Below, piece after piece: positions 14,524-21,300 of a stretch of DNA of 21,300 bases. The translations under genes and the position numbers were made by a program. The first letter of the stretch is position 1. Every line of letters begins with the position of its first letter. The DNA is from an uncultured Lachnospiraceae bacterium (lineage in GTDB: Bacteria > Bacillota > Clostridia > Lachnospirales > Lachnospiraceae). The stretch covers positions 9,689 to 30,988 of the forward strand of contig CARQVR010000037.1 in NCBI GenBank assembly GCA_949051815.1. The letters are read 5' to 3'. The notes beneath the pieces were generated by a model. That model saw only the letters and a list, made by a program, of their open reading frames with translations, ran no database searches and was not told where the DNA came from.

Positions 14524-16473
14524 TCACTGTCCAGCCACGGCCGGCTGCCAGACATCTTTCCCAATCCCGTCTCCCTCCAGAATGTTGTACTGCACAGTTT
14601 TATAATGACTGAGCGCGCGAATCTGTTCCTCCGTACCATTAAGAATAACTTTTCCCGTCTCATCCCGCACAAAATCCGTGGAATTGGTCTGAAAAAAAGA
14701 CCGTTCATAGCGCAGGATCCGTGTCATGTCAGAATCCGGCAGTCCTGCATAGTCAATCAGCATCATGGGAAGATAATATATACTCTCTCCCGAAAAATCC
14801 AGCTTTTCTTCGGAAACATTATTCCACATGATAACCGGCGTCGCATACAAACGCTCTCCCGCTCCGTTCTCCTCCTCTCCGAGTCCAAAAGCCTGAAGCG
14901 CCTCCCCTGAAAAATAGGGACAATGATCCCCGAACATCATAAGAATCACAGGCTGCTCCGACATCGAAAAATAGTCCACTAACTGCGCAAACGCCAGATT
15001 TGCCAGATAAATGCCGTTAATATAGTGGGCAAGCGTATCATACCCCTCATATTCCAGTTTCTCGCCCTTCACATTCACTTCAATAGGATAATCATACTCT
15101 ATCATCGAATCCTGATGATACTCCAATGTCCTGTTGTGATTCGCCATGGATACTGCCCATATAAACTTCGGCGCACTATCCTGCTGTGATTGGGCAATGA
15201 TCTCCCTCACCAAAGATTCGTCCGAAATGTAGCGCGTGTAGATGTCCTTATAATGCATATCGCCCTCGAAAATCACACGATCAAACTCCATACCTGCATA
15301 GGCGGCTTCACGGCCGTAAAAGAACCCATAATAAGGATGGATCGCCACAGTCTCATAGTTCAGCCCGTTAAAATAATCTACAACAGAAGGCACCTTGCGC
15401 CCCCGCAGTTTTGCATAGGCAGCATCCGCATTATAATATTTCGTGTTTAACCCGGTCAGAAACTCGACCTCCGGCCGCAAAGTACCGCCCCCAAAGACCG
15501 GACTGGTCACATATCCCACACTGCACCGGTCCGCCAACGCTTTATAAGGTCCCATAGGATCCTGCGAAAAAGTGATCCTGTCCGACTCAATATTATCTGT
15601 ATTCCACCACGATTCGTTCATTATCACAATCACATCCGGATAATCCGAATCTTGTGCCACGGCCGCACTCTCCGGCGTCCCCGGCTCATGCACACCCACA
15701 GACGCTTGTCTCTGCGGTGATTGCGACAGCAGAAATTCGTAGCTCTCCTCCGCCTGCTCCACGTCAATCCCGGAAAGACTGTCGTTTTGCAAAAAGCGGT
15801 ACAGTACATACCGGTCCTTCTCCGGAGAAAACGGTTCAATCATGTCGATCACATACCTTGCGTCAAGGAAGTGATCCACGTAAAAGCAGGTAGCCGCGCA
15901 CAGAACGGCAACGGTAATAAACCGGCCTGCGAGCAGAACCTGCTTTCTGATGCGGATCGGTACCGTCCATATTCTGTCTCCAAGACAGTCCATCGCAATC
16001 CCCACCGCTGTGAAGAGAAGCAGTCCCCCAGCCAGTATCACAAACCAGCGGTCCACCGTAAACTTTAGGTACCCCATTGCCATCCCCGCGGCTTCCGTCA
16101 GCCGCAGATCGTCCAACCGCAGCAATTCCTTGCGGTTGACAAACTTGATATAGCTGGCGTGAGTCAAAAGAAAGAGAAATCCGGACATGATAACCATGCT
16201 GATCCCTGCCTGCATGGTCAGACAACAGAATATAACAAACACCATGCCGATGATAATGCCCTCAAACGTATAATTCGGCGCACAATGATTCCTGTAAAAA
16301 AAGGTAAAGTAAGATTCCTCCGGCCGGACGATATAATAATCCAGCAGGCACGGTATGTATGTGCCATACAGAACAATCAGCCCGGCTAGAAAAAAGAAAT
16401 ATAAAGATAAAAAGCGCAGAGCCGCTTTTCTGTTGTTTGAAAGCCCTGCGCCTTTTCCGCCTGTTTTATACAT
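14524..16473 (-). CDS. LtaS-family phosphoglycerol transferase-like membrane protein
   Basis: A 649-residue protein with about five N-terminal membrane helices (within residues 20-200) and an extracellular alkaline phosphatase/sulfatase-fold domain, the LtaS layout. Metal and catalytic motifs are present: VIVIMNESWW (E287), GGGTLRPEVEFLTG with T331 as the likely nucleophile, H446 in ANHNR, and D516/H517 in MFGDHCP. LtaS enzymes transfer phosphoglycerol from phosphatidylglycerol, usually to build lipoteichoic acid or to modify glycans. The start lies 18 bases after the darG stop and the stop lies just upstream of the pilC promoter. Its place in a pilus cluster suggests it might modify pili or an envelope glycan near them. 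The family is clear; the substrate is not known. Confidence 0.88.
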   Translation of the reverse strand: MYKTGGKGAGLSNNRKAALRFLSLYFFFLAGLIVLYGTYIPCLLDYYIVRPEESYFTFFYRNHCAPNYTFEGIIIGMVFVIFCCLTMQAGISMVIMSGFLFLLTHASYIKFVNRKELLRLDDLRLTEAAGMAMGYLKFTVDRWFVILAGGLLLFTAVGIAMDCLGDRIWTVPIRIRKQVLLAGRFITVAVLCAATCFYVDHFLDARYVIDMIEPFSPEKDRYVLYRFLQNDSLSGIDVEQAEESYEFLLSQSPQRQASVGVHEPGTPESAAVAQDSDYPDVIVIMNESWWNTDNIESDRITFSQDPMGPYKALADRCSVGYVTSPVFGGGTLRPEVEFLTGLNTKYYNADAAYAKLRGRKVPSVVDYFNGLNYETVAIHPYYGFFYGREAAYAGMEFDRVIFEGDMHYKDIYTRYISDESLVREIIAQSQQDSAPKFIWAVSMANHNRTLEYHQDSMIEYDYPIEVNVKGEKLEYEGYDTLAHYINGIYLANLAFAQLVDYFSMSEQPVILMMFGDHCPYFSGEALQAFGLGEEENGAGERLYATPVIMWNNVSEEKLDFSGESIYYLPMMLIDYAGLPDSDMTRILRYERSFFQTNSTDFVRDETGKVILNGTEEQIRALSHYKTVQYNILEGDGIGKDVWQPAVAGQ

Positions 16474-16491
16474 GATATTCCACGCCTCATC

Positions 16492-17532
16492 TTAAACCGT
16501 GTAAAAAGCATTTCCTGCCAGTTCGTAATTACCACAAATATCCACCGAAATAATGAATGTCTGTTCTAAATAATCGATACATTCGGAGATATATTTTTCA
16601 GAAAATCTTTTTGCCTTATCTGGTGACCATTCCTTAAAACCGCTTATTAGCTGCTCCTTATTTTTAGGGTTCCCGTTTTGTACTAAATACAAGACGGTCG
16701 AAACGCCTTCTAACTTCTTATCGGTCTGAATCGCATTAACATATTCTGTAGATTTTTTTACAGCAATATGCAGTTTATCAAATTTACTATCTACTTTTTC
16801 ACTGCAAATCACCCGGTATATCTGTTCAAACGTTTTTTGAGAATTATCAAACCCATAATAATTTTGGTATTCTTTTATATTTCGTGCTACGATATCTACA
16901 GAATGAGAGTATGGCCCATATTTCCATTTATCGTATCTAAAATATTCTTCTTCTAAAAAAAAATTAGTAAAGTATCCGGCTTTCTGCAATCTAATACTAT
17001 TAAACCTTGTTAAATTCAAACGTATATCCAGCAAAACCAATCCGGAAACACTAATGTGTGGCGGCTTTTTGGGAATTGCAGCATATGAAGATGACGGTTC
17101 AAAAATAACGAAATCATAGCGATCCGATATATCTGAAATTTTATTTTCCACTATTTTCTTTACTTCTGTCCAGTCCAACCCTCCATTTCCACACCCAAGC
17201 GGGGGGATCGCAATTTTTTTGACCGCTAATTTCGGCAGCAGCTCAACTAACGCCTCCATTCCGTTTTCAATATATTCTAATTTTGAATTTTCACGCCATT
17301 TATTCTTTGTAGGAAAATTAATGATCGTAATCCCTTCCTCCGTAAAAGAATGCATCTTTCCGACCACCAGCTCCCCCGACTTGCACGCTTTCACATATGA
17401 TTTGTTATTCTCAGGAAATCTCATTTTGAATTGATATGCAATGCCCTTCCCCATAAACCCCTCACAGTTAACTGTGTTAATTAAGCAGTCTGCATTACAT
17501 TCAAACATGTTTCCCTTCGTATACTCTATCAT
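16492..17532 (-). CDS. darG: DarG antitoxin: macrodomain ADP-ribosylglycohydrolase
   Basis: Residues 1-150 form a DarG-type macrodomain: LINTVNCEGFMGKGIAYQFK (18-37) and INFPTKNKWR (71-80), which holds the Lys expected to act in catalysis. IAIPPLGCGNGGLDW (107-121) is the phosphate-binding loop. The protein removes ADP-ribose from thymidine or other bases in DNA, reversing DarT. Residues 155-346 form the C-terminal domain, which in the family blocks DarT directly. The frame opens at 17553, but I choose ATG 17532 because it begins MIEYTKGN, overlaps the darT stop as ATGA and has AAAGGAA upstream. Both dar genes are clearly more AT-rich than their neighbours, a sign of transfer. Confidence 0.93.
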   Translation of the reverse strand: MIEYTKGNMFECNADCLINTVNCEGFMGKGIAYQFKMRFPENNKSYVKACKSGELVVGKMHSFTEEGITIINFPTKNKWRENSKLEYIENGMEALVELLPKLAVKKIAIPPLGCGNGGLDWTEVKKIVENKISDISDRYDFVIFEPSSSYAAIPKKPPHISVSGLVLLDIRLNLTRFNSIRLQKAGYFTNFFLEEEYFRYDKWKYGPYSHSVDIVARNIKEYQNYYGFDNSQKTFEQIYRVICSEKVDSKFDKLHIAVKKSTEYVNAIQTDKKLEGVSTVLYLVQNGNPKNKEQLISGFKEWSPDKAKRFSEKYISECIDYLEQTFIISVDICGNYELAGNAFYTV

Positions 17533-18137
17533 AAAGTTCCTTTCCCAAACCATTTAGATTGAATATTTACATACGGAGGCTGCTCTGAAATTCCTTTATT
17601 CCGAAAAACTCCTTCGACATATTGCTGTGTTTCCACATCCGGCACATAAACGCATTGAAACAATTCTGCCGGTATACATTTATCCGTCAGACACTCCGCC
17701 ATTTTAACATTACGCGAATACTCATCTACCTCACCAGCTTTTTCCATTGTCTCCCAATCAATATTGTTTATTCCATCCGCATAATTATACAGAATACATT
17801 CCTGTTGCGATAACGGATGCTTTACTAATATTTTAAAATCATTAAATTCCGCCAATGCTCTTTTAATGCATATATACACAAACTTATCTGTTGGATATGT
17901 ATTCTTAACAGCAACATCAAACGCTGAATATGGATGAAAGTGAAACGGCGTATATATGTCTAAACCCAATTCCTGTCTTTTACTAATGATCTGCTGATCC
18001 GCAACATCTTCAAAAAGCATTTTTTGCTCTATCAGCCGCCTTCTCGGCAGCAAACCATGATTAATTATCATTTCCACGTTATCCACCCTTGTGAGGTGGT
18101 ATAACAATTTTTTATCTCTGACTCCCTCTAATCCCAC
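17529..18137 (-). CDS. darT: DarT toxin: DNA ADP-ribosyltransferase
   Basis: A 202-residue toxin that attaches ADP-ribose to bases in single-stranded DNA, blocking replication, and in known systems defends against phage. LLYHLTRVDNVEMIINHGLL (11-30) is the typical NAD-binding start. KRQELGLDIYTPFHFHPYSAF matches the R...YVPFYFxPRSPM region but with PYSAF in place of PRSPM. NVKMAECLTDKCIPAELF corresponds to the segment with the catalytic Glu, here E148. The start is GTG at 18135-18137; no better in-frame ATG exists before the NAD-binding motif. It lies 40 bases after pilT with no obvious promoter or terminator and overlaps darG by 4 bases. The divergence from PRSPM may indicate another DarT subgroup. 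Confidence 0.9.
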   Translation of the reverse strand: MGLEGVRDKKLLYHLTRVDNVEMIINHGLLPRRRLIEQKMLFEDVADQQIISKRQELGLDIYTPFHFHPYSAFDVAVKNTYPTDKFVYICIKRALAEFNDFKILVKHPLSQQECILYNYADGINNIDWETMEKAGEVDEYSRNVKMAECLTDKCIPAELFQCVYVPDVETQQYVEGVFRNKGISEQPPYVNIQSKWFGKGTL

Positions 18138-18177
18138 CGTATCTTCTTTCCCCTCTTCTCACCATTTATCCGGGCAT

Positions 18178-19233
18178 TTAAATCACCTTATTCTGCATCC
18201 CGTCAGGATCCTGCGCGAACTGTATCGCCATCTCCCAGTCAATCTTTCCCTCATAGAACAACTGTATGATCGCGTCGTCCATCGTAATCATCCCCAGCTT
18301 GCGGTTCGTCTGCATGACAGACGCCAGTTGATGCGACTTTCCCTCGCGGATCAGGTTCCTTACCGCATGGTTCGCGTGCATCACCTCAAAAGCCGCCACA
18401 CGTCCCAAACCGTCCATGGTAGGGATGAGCTGCTGGGAAACCACCGCCTCCAGAACATTGGCAAGCTGCACTCTGATCTGCTGCTGCTGATGGGGCGGAA
18501 ATACGTCGATCACACGGTCCACGGTGCTGGCCGCGCCGATGGTGTGCAGGGTGGAAAGCACGAGGTGTCCGGTTTCTGCCGCCGTGATCGCCACGCTTAT
18601 TGTCTCGAAATCGCGCATCTCGCCGACCAGAATCACATCCGGATCCTCACGAAGCGCCGCTCTCAGGGCGTTTGCATAGCTCTGGGAATCCAAACCGATC
18701 TCCCGCTGGTTTACCATTGCCATCTTATGCTGATGCAGATACTCGATGGGATCCTCCAGCGTAATCACATGGGCATCCCTGTTGTTGTTGATCTTATCTA
18801 TGACAGCCGCCAGTGTGGTGGACTTACCGCTTCCCGTAGGGCCTGTCACAAGAATCAGTCCGCGCTTGCGCTCATAAAGGTTAATCACGGACTCCGGCAC
18901 GCCCAGTTTCTCCGGCGCAGGAACCTGCGTACCCACCAGACGCAGCGCCAGCGCCGTAGAACCTCTCTGCTTGTAAACGTTGACACGGTACCTTCCAAGC
19001 TCCGGAATCGAGAAGGACATATCGTACTCGCCCCGCTCCTCAAAACGTTCCCGCTGCACGTCGCTCATGATCGAATAGGCGACCGTCAGTGTATCCTGCG
19101 GCATCATCCTCGGATATTCCATCGCAATCAGGTTTCCGTTTACCCGCATTTTAGGCGGTATTCCCACCGTGATATGTACATCTGACGCGCCGGCAGCATT
19201 CGCCGTCTGCATAATCTCCTGTATCGTCGGCAT
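18178..19233 (-). CDS. pilT: Pilus retraction ATPase PilT
   Basis: A 351-residue hexameric ATPase that depolymerises type IV pili and so drives twitching. Walker A is GPTGSGKST (131-139), the Asp box ITLEDPIEYLH (157-167), Walker B LREDPDVILVGEMRD (194-208) and the His box ETGHLVLSTLHT (220-231). The retraction-specific signature is AVRNLIREGKSHQL, close to the AIRNLIRE of known PilT, which separates it from PilB. The N-terminal ASDVHITVGIPPKMRVNG is also typical. Length is normal. AGGAGGGGG precedes the ATG, 32 bases after the HD-GYP-like gene. No zinc-binding tetracysteine of PilB is present. Confidence 0.97.
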   Translation of the reverse strand: MPTIQEIMQTANAAGASDVHITVGIPPKMRVNGNLIAMEYPRMMPQDTLTVAYSIMSDVQRERFEERGEYDMSFSIPELGRYRVNVYKQRGSTALALRLVGTQVPAPEKLGVPESVINLYERKRGLILVTGPTGSGKSTTLAAVIDKINNNRDAHVITLEDPIEYLHQHKMAMVNQREIGLDSQSYANALRAALREDPDVILVGEMRDFETISVAITAAETGHLVLSTLHTIGAASTVDRVIDVFPPHQQQQIRVQLANVLEAVVSQQLIPTMDGLGRVAAFEVMHANHAVRNLIREGKSHQLASVMQTNRKLGMITMDDAIIQLFYEGKIDWEMAIQFAQDPDGMQNKVI

Positions 19234-19265
19234 TTCCTTTTTCCCCCTCCTGCTGCTTATGTATC

Positions 19266-20393
19266 TCAGATAATCGGAATCTCCACATATTCCTCCTCGT
19301 CAACCTCGATCCCGTTTTTCTTTAACAAATCCATATCCATCACATGACGGTTGTCCAGCGTCCGCATAATGTCCCTGATCTCCAGGTCCTCATACAGCTC
19401 CATATCCGCCAGATCAATCACGCTGTTATCCCGAAACATCAGGATCAGAGGCCGCAGGATATCCGCCTCGTTCGCCGCAAGGACAAGCGCTTTCTCACCG
19501 GTATTCAGCTCCACGCTGACGCCCGGCACCAGAATATTGACGGACTGAATCAGCGCCTCCACCACTTTGCTATGGTAAACTTTCGGGTTGTCCAAAAGGA
19601 ACTTGAGCGCCTCCACCTCAGAAGCAGGCTCCTTGTCCATTTTCATGGCGGTCATCCTGTCGTAGGTTTCCGCCACAGCCAGCACCCGCGCCCCGTTCAC
19701 AAGACGGATCGAGGAAATGTCCTCCCCCGTTTTCATGCTTGCCAGCATCTTGTACGCCTGAGAGCAGATCCGCTTGATGTTAGGCTTGGTGGAAAAGGCT
19801 GTTTCCAGAAGGGCGTGTCCCCTCTCCTCCCGGATTTCCGTCGTCATATCAATCAAAACGCCACCGGCAGCGGCTTCGTCTTCAAATCGCATGATTTTTC
19901 CGATATCATGGACGAGCGCCGCCTGCACCGTCTCCATCTGCTCCTCCACCTTCATATTCATAACATGCGTCATCATTGCGCAGAGAATCGCCACATTCAG
20001 AGAATGCTTATATATGTAGTCCTCCTTGCTCCTCAGATTCTGCAGGAAATTGATTCTGGCGTCCATATGCCCGTAATTTTTAATGATGTTCGAAGCAATC
20101 ATCTGTGCCCGCTGTGTCCGTCCGGTATCGGCGATTACGTCCAGTTCCTCTCTGATGGAGAACACACACATCGTCTGGAAACGCTCAAACTCCGCGTCCG
20201 CCCTCGTCATGGGCGGAACAGGTTCCGCGGGCTCCAGAATATAAATACCCAGCAGCCCGAAATTCCTGACGCTGTTGATCCCCTGTAACGTCAGCTTGGA
20301 ATTTCTCTCATAGAGCAGAACGCCGTTTTTATTGTAGATAGGACGCGCCAATCTCATTCCGGTCTTTAAATCTTCGCTCTTTATAAAACGCAT
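19266..20393 (-). CDS. HD-domain protein resembling HD-GYP, with degenerate active site
   Basis: A 375-residue protein whose N-terminal ~110 residues (MRFIKSEDLKTGMRLARPIY) match the domain that often precedes HD-GYP phosphodiesterases. The HD core keeps YKHSLNVAI (H130), VHDIGK (H162/D163), and ERGHALLE (H193). Where the family has HHE...GYP there is CSQAYKMLASM (about 210-220), and VAETYDRMT replaces VADVYDALT. Missing the tandem His and the GYP loop, it probably cannot hydrolyse c-di-GMP normally, though it may bind a nucleotide or a partner. The family is known to link c-di-GMP to pili. GGAGGAAACGGG precedes the ATG; it sits 46 bases after sigK and 32 before pilT. Confidence 0.85.
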   Translation of the reverse strand: MRFIKSEDLKTGMRLARPIYNKNGVLLYERNSKLTLQGINSVRNFGLLGIYILEPAEPVPPMTRADAEFERFQTMCVFSIREELDVIADTGRTQRAQMIASNIIKNYGHMDARINFLQNLRSKEDYIYKHSLNVAILCAMMTHVMNMKVEEQMETVQAALVHDIGKIMRFEDEAAAGGVLIDMTTEIREERGHALLETAFSTKPNIKRICSQAYKMLASMKTGEDISSIRLVNGARVLAVAETYDRMTAMKMDKEPASEVEALKFLLDNPKVYHSKVVEALIQSVNILVPGVSVELNTGEKALVLAANEADILRPLILMFRDNSVIDLADMELYEDLEIRDIMRTLDNRHVMDMDLLKKNGIEVDEEEYVEIPII

Positions 20394-20439
20394 GATCCCG
20401 TTTCCTCCATTCTATCTGTCATTCACACCTCTGCGGCTA

Positions 20440-21081
20440 TTACATGCCAAAGGCCTCGTACCCCTCCTTTAGCTTTTCTAACGCTCGTTTCTCAATTCTG
20501 GACACATAGCTTCTGGAAATGCCAAGCCTGTGGCCGATCTCCCGCTGGGTAATCTCCTGCCCGTCCGAAAGACCGTATCGCATCAAAATGATCTCTTTTT
20601 CCCTGTCCGAGAGCCGGTCGGCAATCAGACCTTTCAGCCGCTGCAGCTTATCCTCCACTTCCATCCTGTCGATCACGTCCACCTGATCCTGTTCGATTAC
20701 GTCAAGCAGGCTGATTTCGTTGCCCTCCCTGTCCGTACCGATCGGCTCATACAATGAAACTTCCCTGGAAGTCTTTTTCTTCGCCCGCAGGAGCATCAAC
20801 AGCTCATTGTCTATACAACGCGACGCGTAGGTGCTCAGTTTTCCTTTCCCCGCGTCAAAGGAATCTATCGCCTTAATCAATCCGATGGTGCCAATGGATA
20901 TCAGATCTTCCATGTCCTCGTCCACGTTCTGGTATTTCTTGGCGATATGCGCTACCAGACGTAAATTCCGCTCCACCAGAATCCCTTTGGCCTCCCCGCG
21001 CTCTCTTTCGCTTCCTGTTTTAAGTCGCCCCAGATAGACGGCCTCATCCTTCGCAGAAAGTGGCTGACTGAATGTTTTCAA
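20440..21081 (-). CDS. sigK: SigK-like sporulation sigma factor
   Basis: A 213-residue sigma-70 family protein. Region 2 reads RNLRLVAHIAKKY and DLISIGTIGLIKAID, and the linker VSLYEPIGTDREGNEISLLD is characteristic of SigK/SigE. Region 4 has the helix-turn-helix TQREIGHRLGISRSYVSRIE. The start is TTG at 21079-21081, with GGAGG (21088-21092) six bases away; a stop codon lies in frame 11 codons upstream and there is no ATG. The protein lacks the N-terminal pro-sequence of Bacillus pro-SigK, as in some clostridia, and is uninterrupted by a skin element. It is the first gene of the run, upstream of the pilus genes. SigK is more likely than SigE from the start of the protein, but I could not align them. 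Confidence 0.88.
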   Translation of the reverse strand: MKTFSQPLSAKDEAVYLGRLKTGSERERGEAKGILVERNLRLVAHIAKKYQNVDEDMEDLISIGTIGLIKAIDSFDAGKGKLSTYASRCIDNELLMLLRAKKKTSREVSLYEPIGTDREGNEISLLDVIEQDQVDVIDRMEVEDKLQRLKGLIADRLSDREKEIILMRYGLSDGQEITQREIGHRLGISRSYVSRIEKRALEKLKEGYEAFGM

Positions 21082-21178
21082 AAGGAGCCTCCAAAGTCCA
21101 TTTACTCTATTCTATGACCCGGCGGCTTCCCAAGTGCCTTTCCATCTGTCCCAATTACAAATAGGCTTCCTTCATTTT

Positions 21179-21207
21179 ATTATACAGGCATAACAGGGGA
21201 AATTCAA
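21179..21207 (-). promoter_or_regulatory. Sigma-A-like promoter of sigK
   Basis: On the minus strand TTGAAT (21202-21207) and TATAAT (21179-21184) are separated by exactly 17 bases. Transcription would start near 21172, giving a leader of about 90 bases before the TTG. I see no clear sporulation SigE-type promoter in the same stretch, which is unusual for a mother-cell sigma factor. Confidence 0.7.
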
Positions 21208-21263
21208 TACTGTTCCCCGATCCGAAACGCAGCAGAAACCCTTCCGGTTACTTTTCACACCCG

Positions 21264-21286
21264 CACCATGCACTTGCTGCATGGTG
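21264..21286. repeat. Perfect 9-bp hairpin at right edge
   Basis: CACCATGCA (21264-21272) and TGCATGGTG (21278-21286) form a perfect stem with the loop CTTGC. No T-run follows on either strand in view. Neighbouring GGTGTGAAAAGTAACC on the minus strand resembles a motif near 9112. It may be the terminator or a repeat between sigK and the gene beyond the edge. Confidence 0.7.
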
Positions 21287-21300
21287 TCGGAGCCAGCGCC

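Noticed and set aside
18091..19185. Plus-strand frame of 364 codons opposite pilT
   Set aside because: Antisense shadow of a clear PilT; His/Arg/Leu-rich with no recognisable motif.
19344..20288. Plus-strand frame of 314 codons opposite the HD-GYP-like gene
   Set aside because: Antisense shadow; the minus-strand frame carries HD motifs and a good ribosome binding site.
1..21300. CRISPR array, tRNA, rRNA, insertion sequence or integrase
   Set aside because: No regularly spaced repeat with unique spacers, no tRNA- or rRNA-like segment and no transposase or recombinase frame was found.

Overview
The window looks like a piece of a Gram-positive, spore-forming Clostridia chromosome, most likely Lachnospiraceae-like. 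The reasons are a SigK-type sporulation sigma factor, strong GGAGG-type ribosome binding sites, an LtaS-family enzyme, no outer-membrane secretin gene (pilQ), and a clostridial type IV pilus gene order. The species assignment is inference. Every gene I accept is on the minus strand, so transcription runs from right to left.

Reading in the direction of transcription, the right end (21300 to 18178) holds a hairpin, a near-consensus sigma-A-type promoter, a SigK-like sigma factor with a TTG start, a degenerate HD-GYP protein and the pilus retraction ATPase PilT. Next (18137 to 16492) is an AT-rich DarT-DarG toxin-antitoxin pair, an ADP-ribosylating anti-phage module, placed 40 bases after pilT. 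An LtaS-family phosphoglycerol transferase-like membrane protein follows 18 bases behind darG.

The pilus assembly block runs from 14510 to 9129: PilC platform protein, PilA major pilin, PilD prepilin peptidase, a PilM-PilN fusion and PilO. It is led by a promoter whose spacer is mostly a run of nine G residues. From 9018 to 2383 come four large or atypical minor pilins resembling, in order, GspI/PilV, GspK/PilX, GspH and GspJ/PilW, the set that primes pili and forms tips in related systems. From 2339 to the left edge is a large secreted, repeat-rich acidic protein that runs out of the window. It occupies the place PilY1-type tip proteins have in Gram-negative pilus clusters.

The genes appear to form one type IV pilus system with retraction (PilT), assembly (PilC, PilM-N, PilO, PilD), fibre (PilA) and a putative tip (minor pilins plus the secreted protein). 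The extension ATPase PilB is not in the window. The most interesting points are the G9 tract inside the pilC promoter (a possible phase-variation switch), the antiphage DarTG pair inside a pilus locus, an LtaS-like enzyme that might decorate pilin with phosphoglycerol, the PilM-PilN fusion, and two structured non-coding elements between pilus genes. All assignments come from reading sequence motifs; no database search was run.
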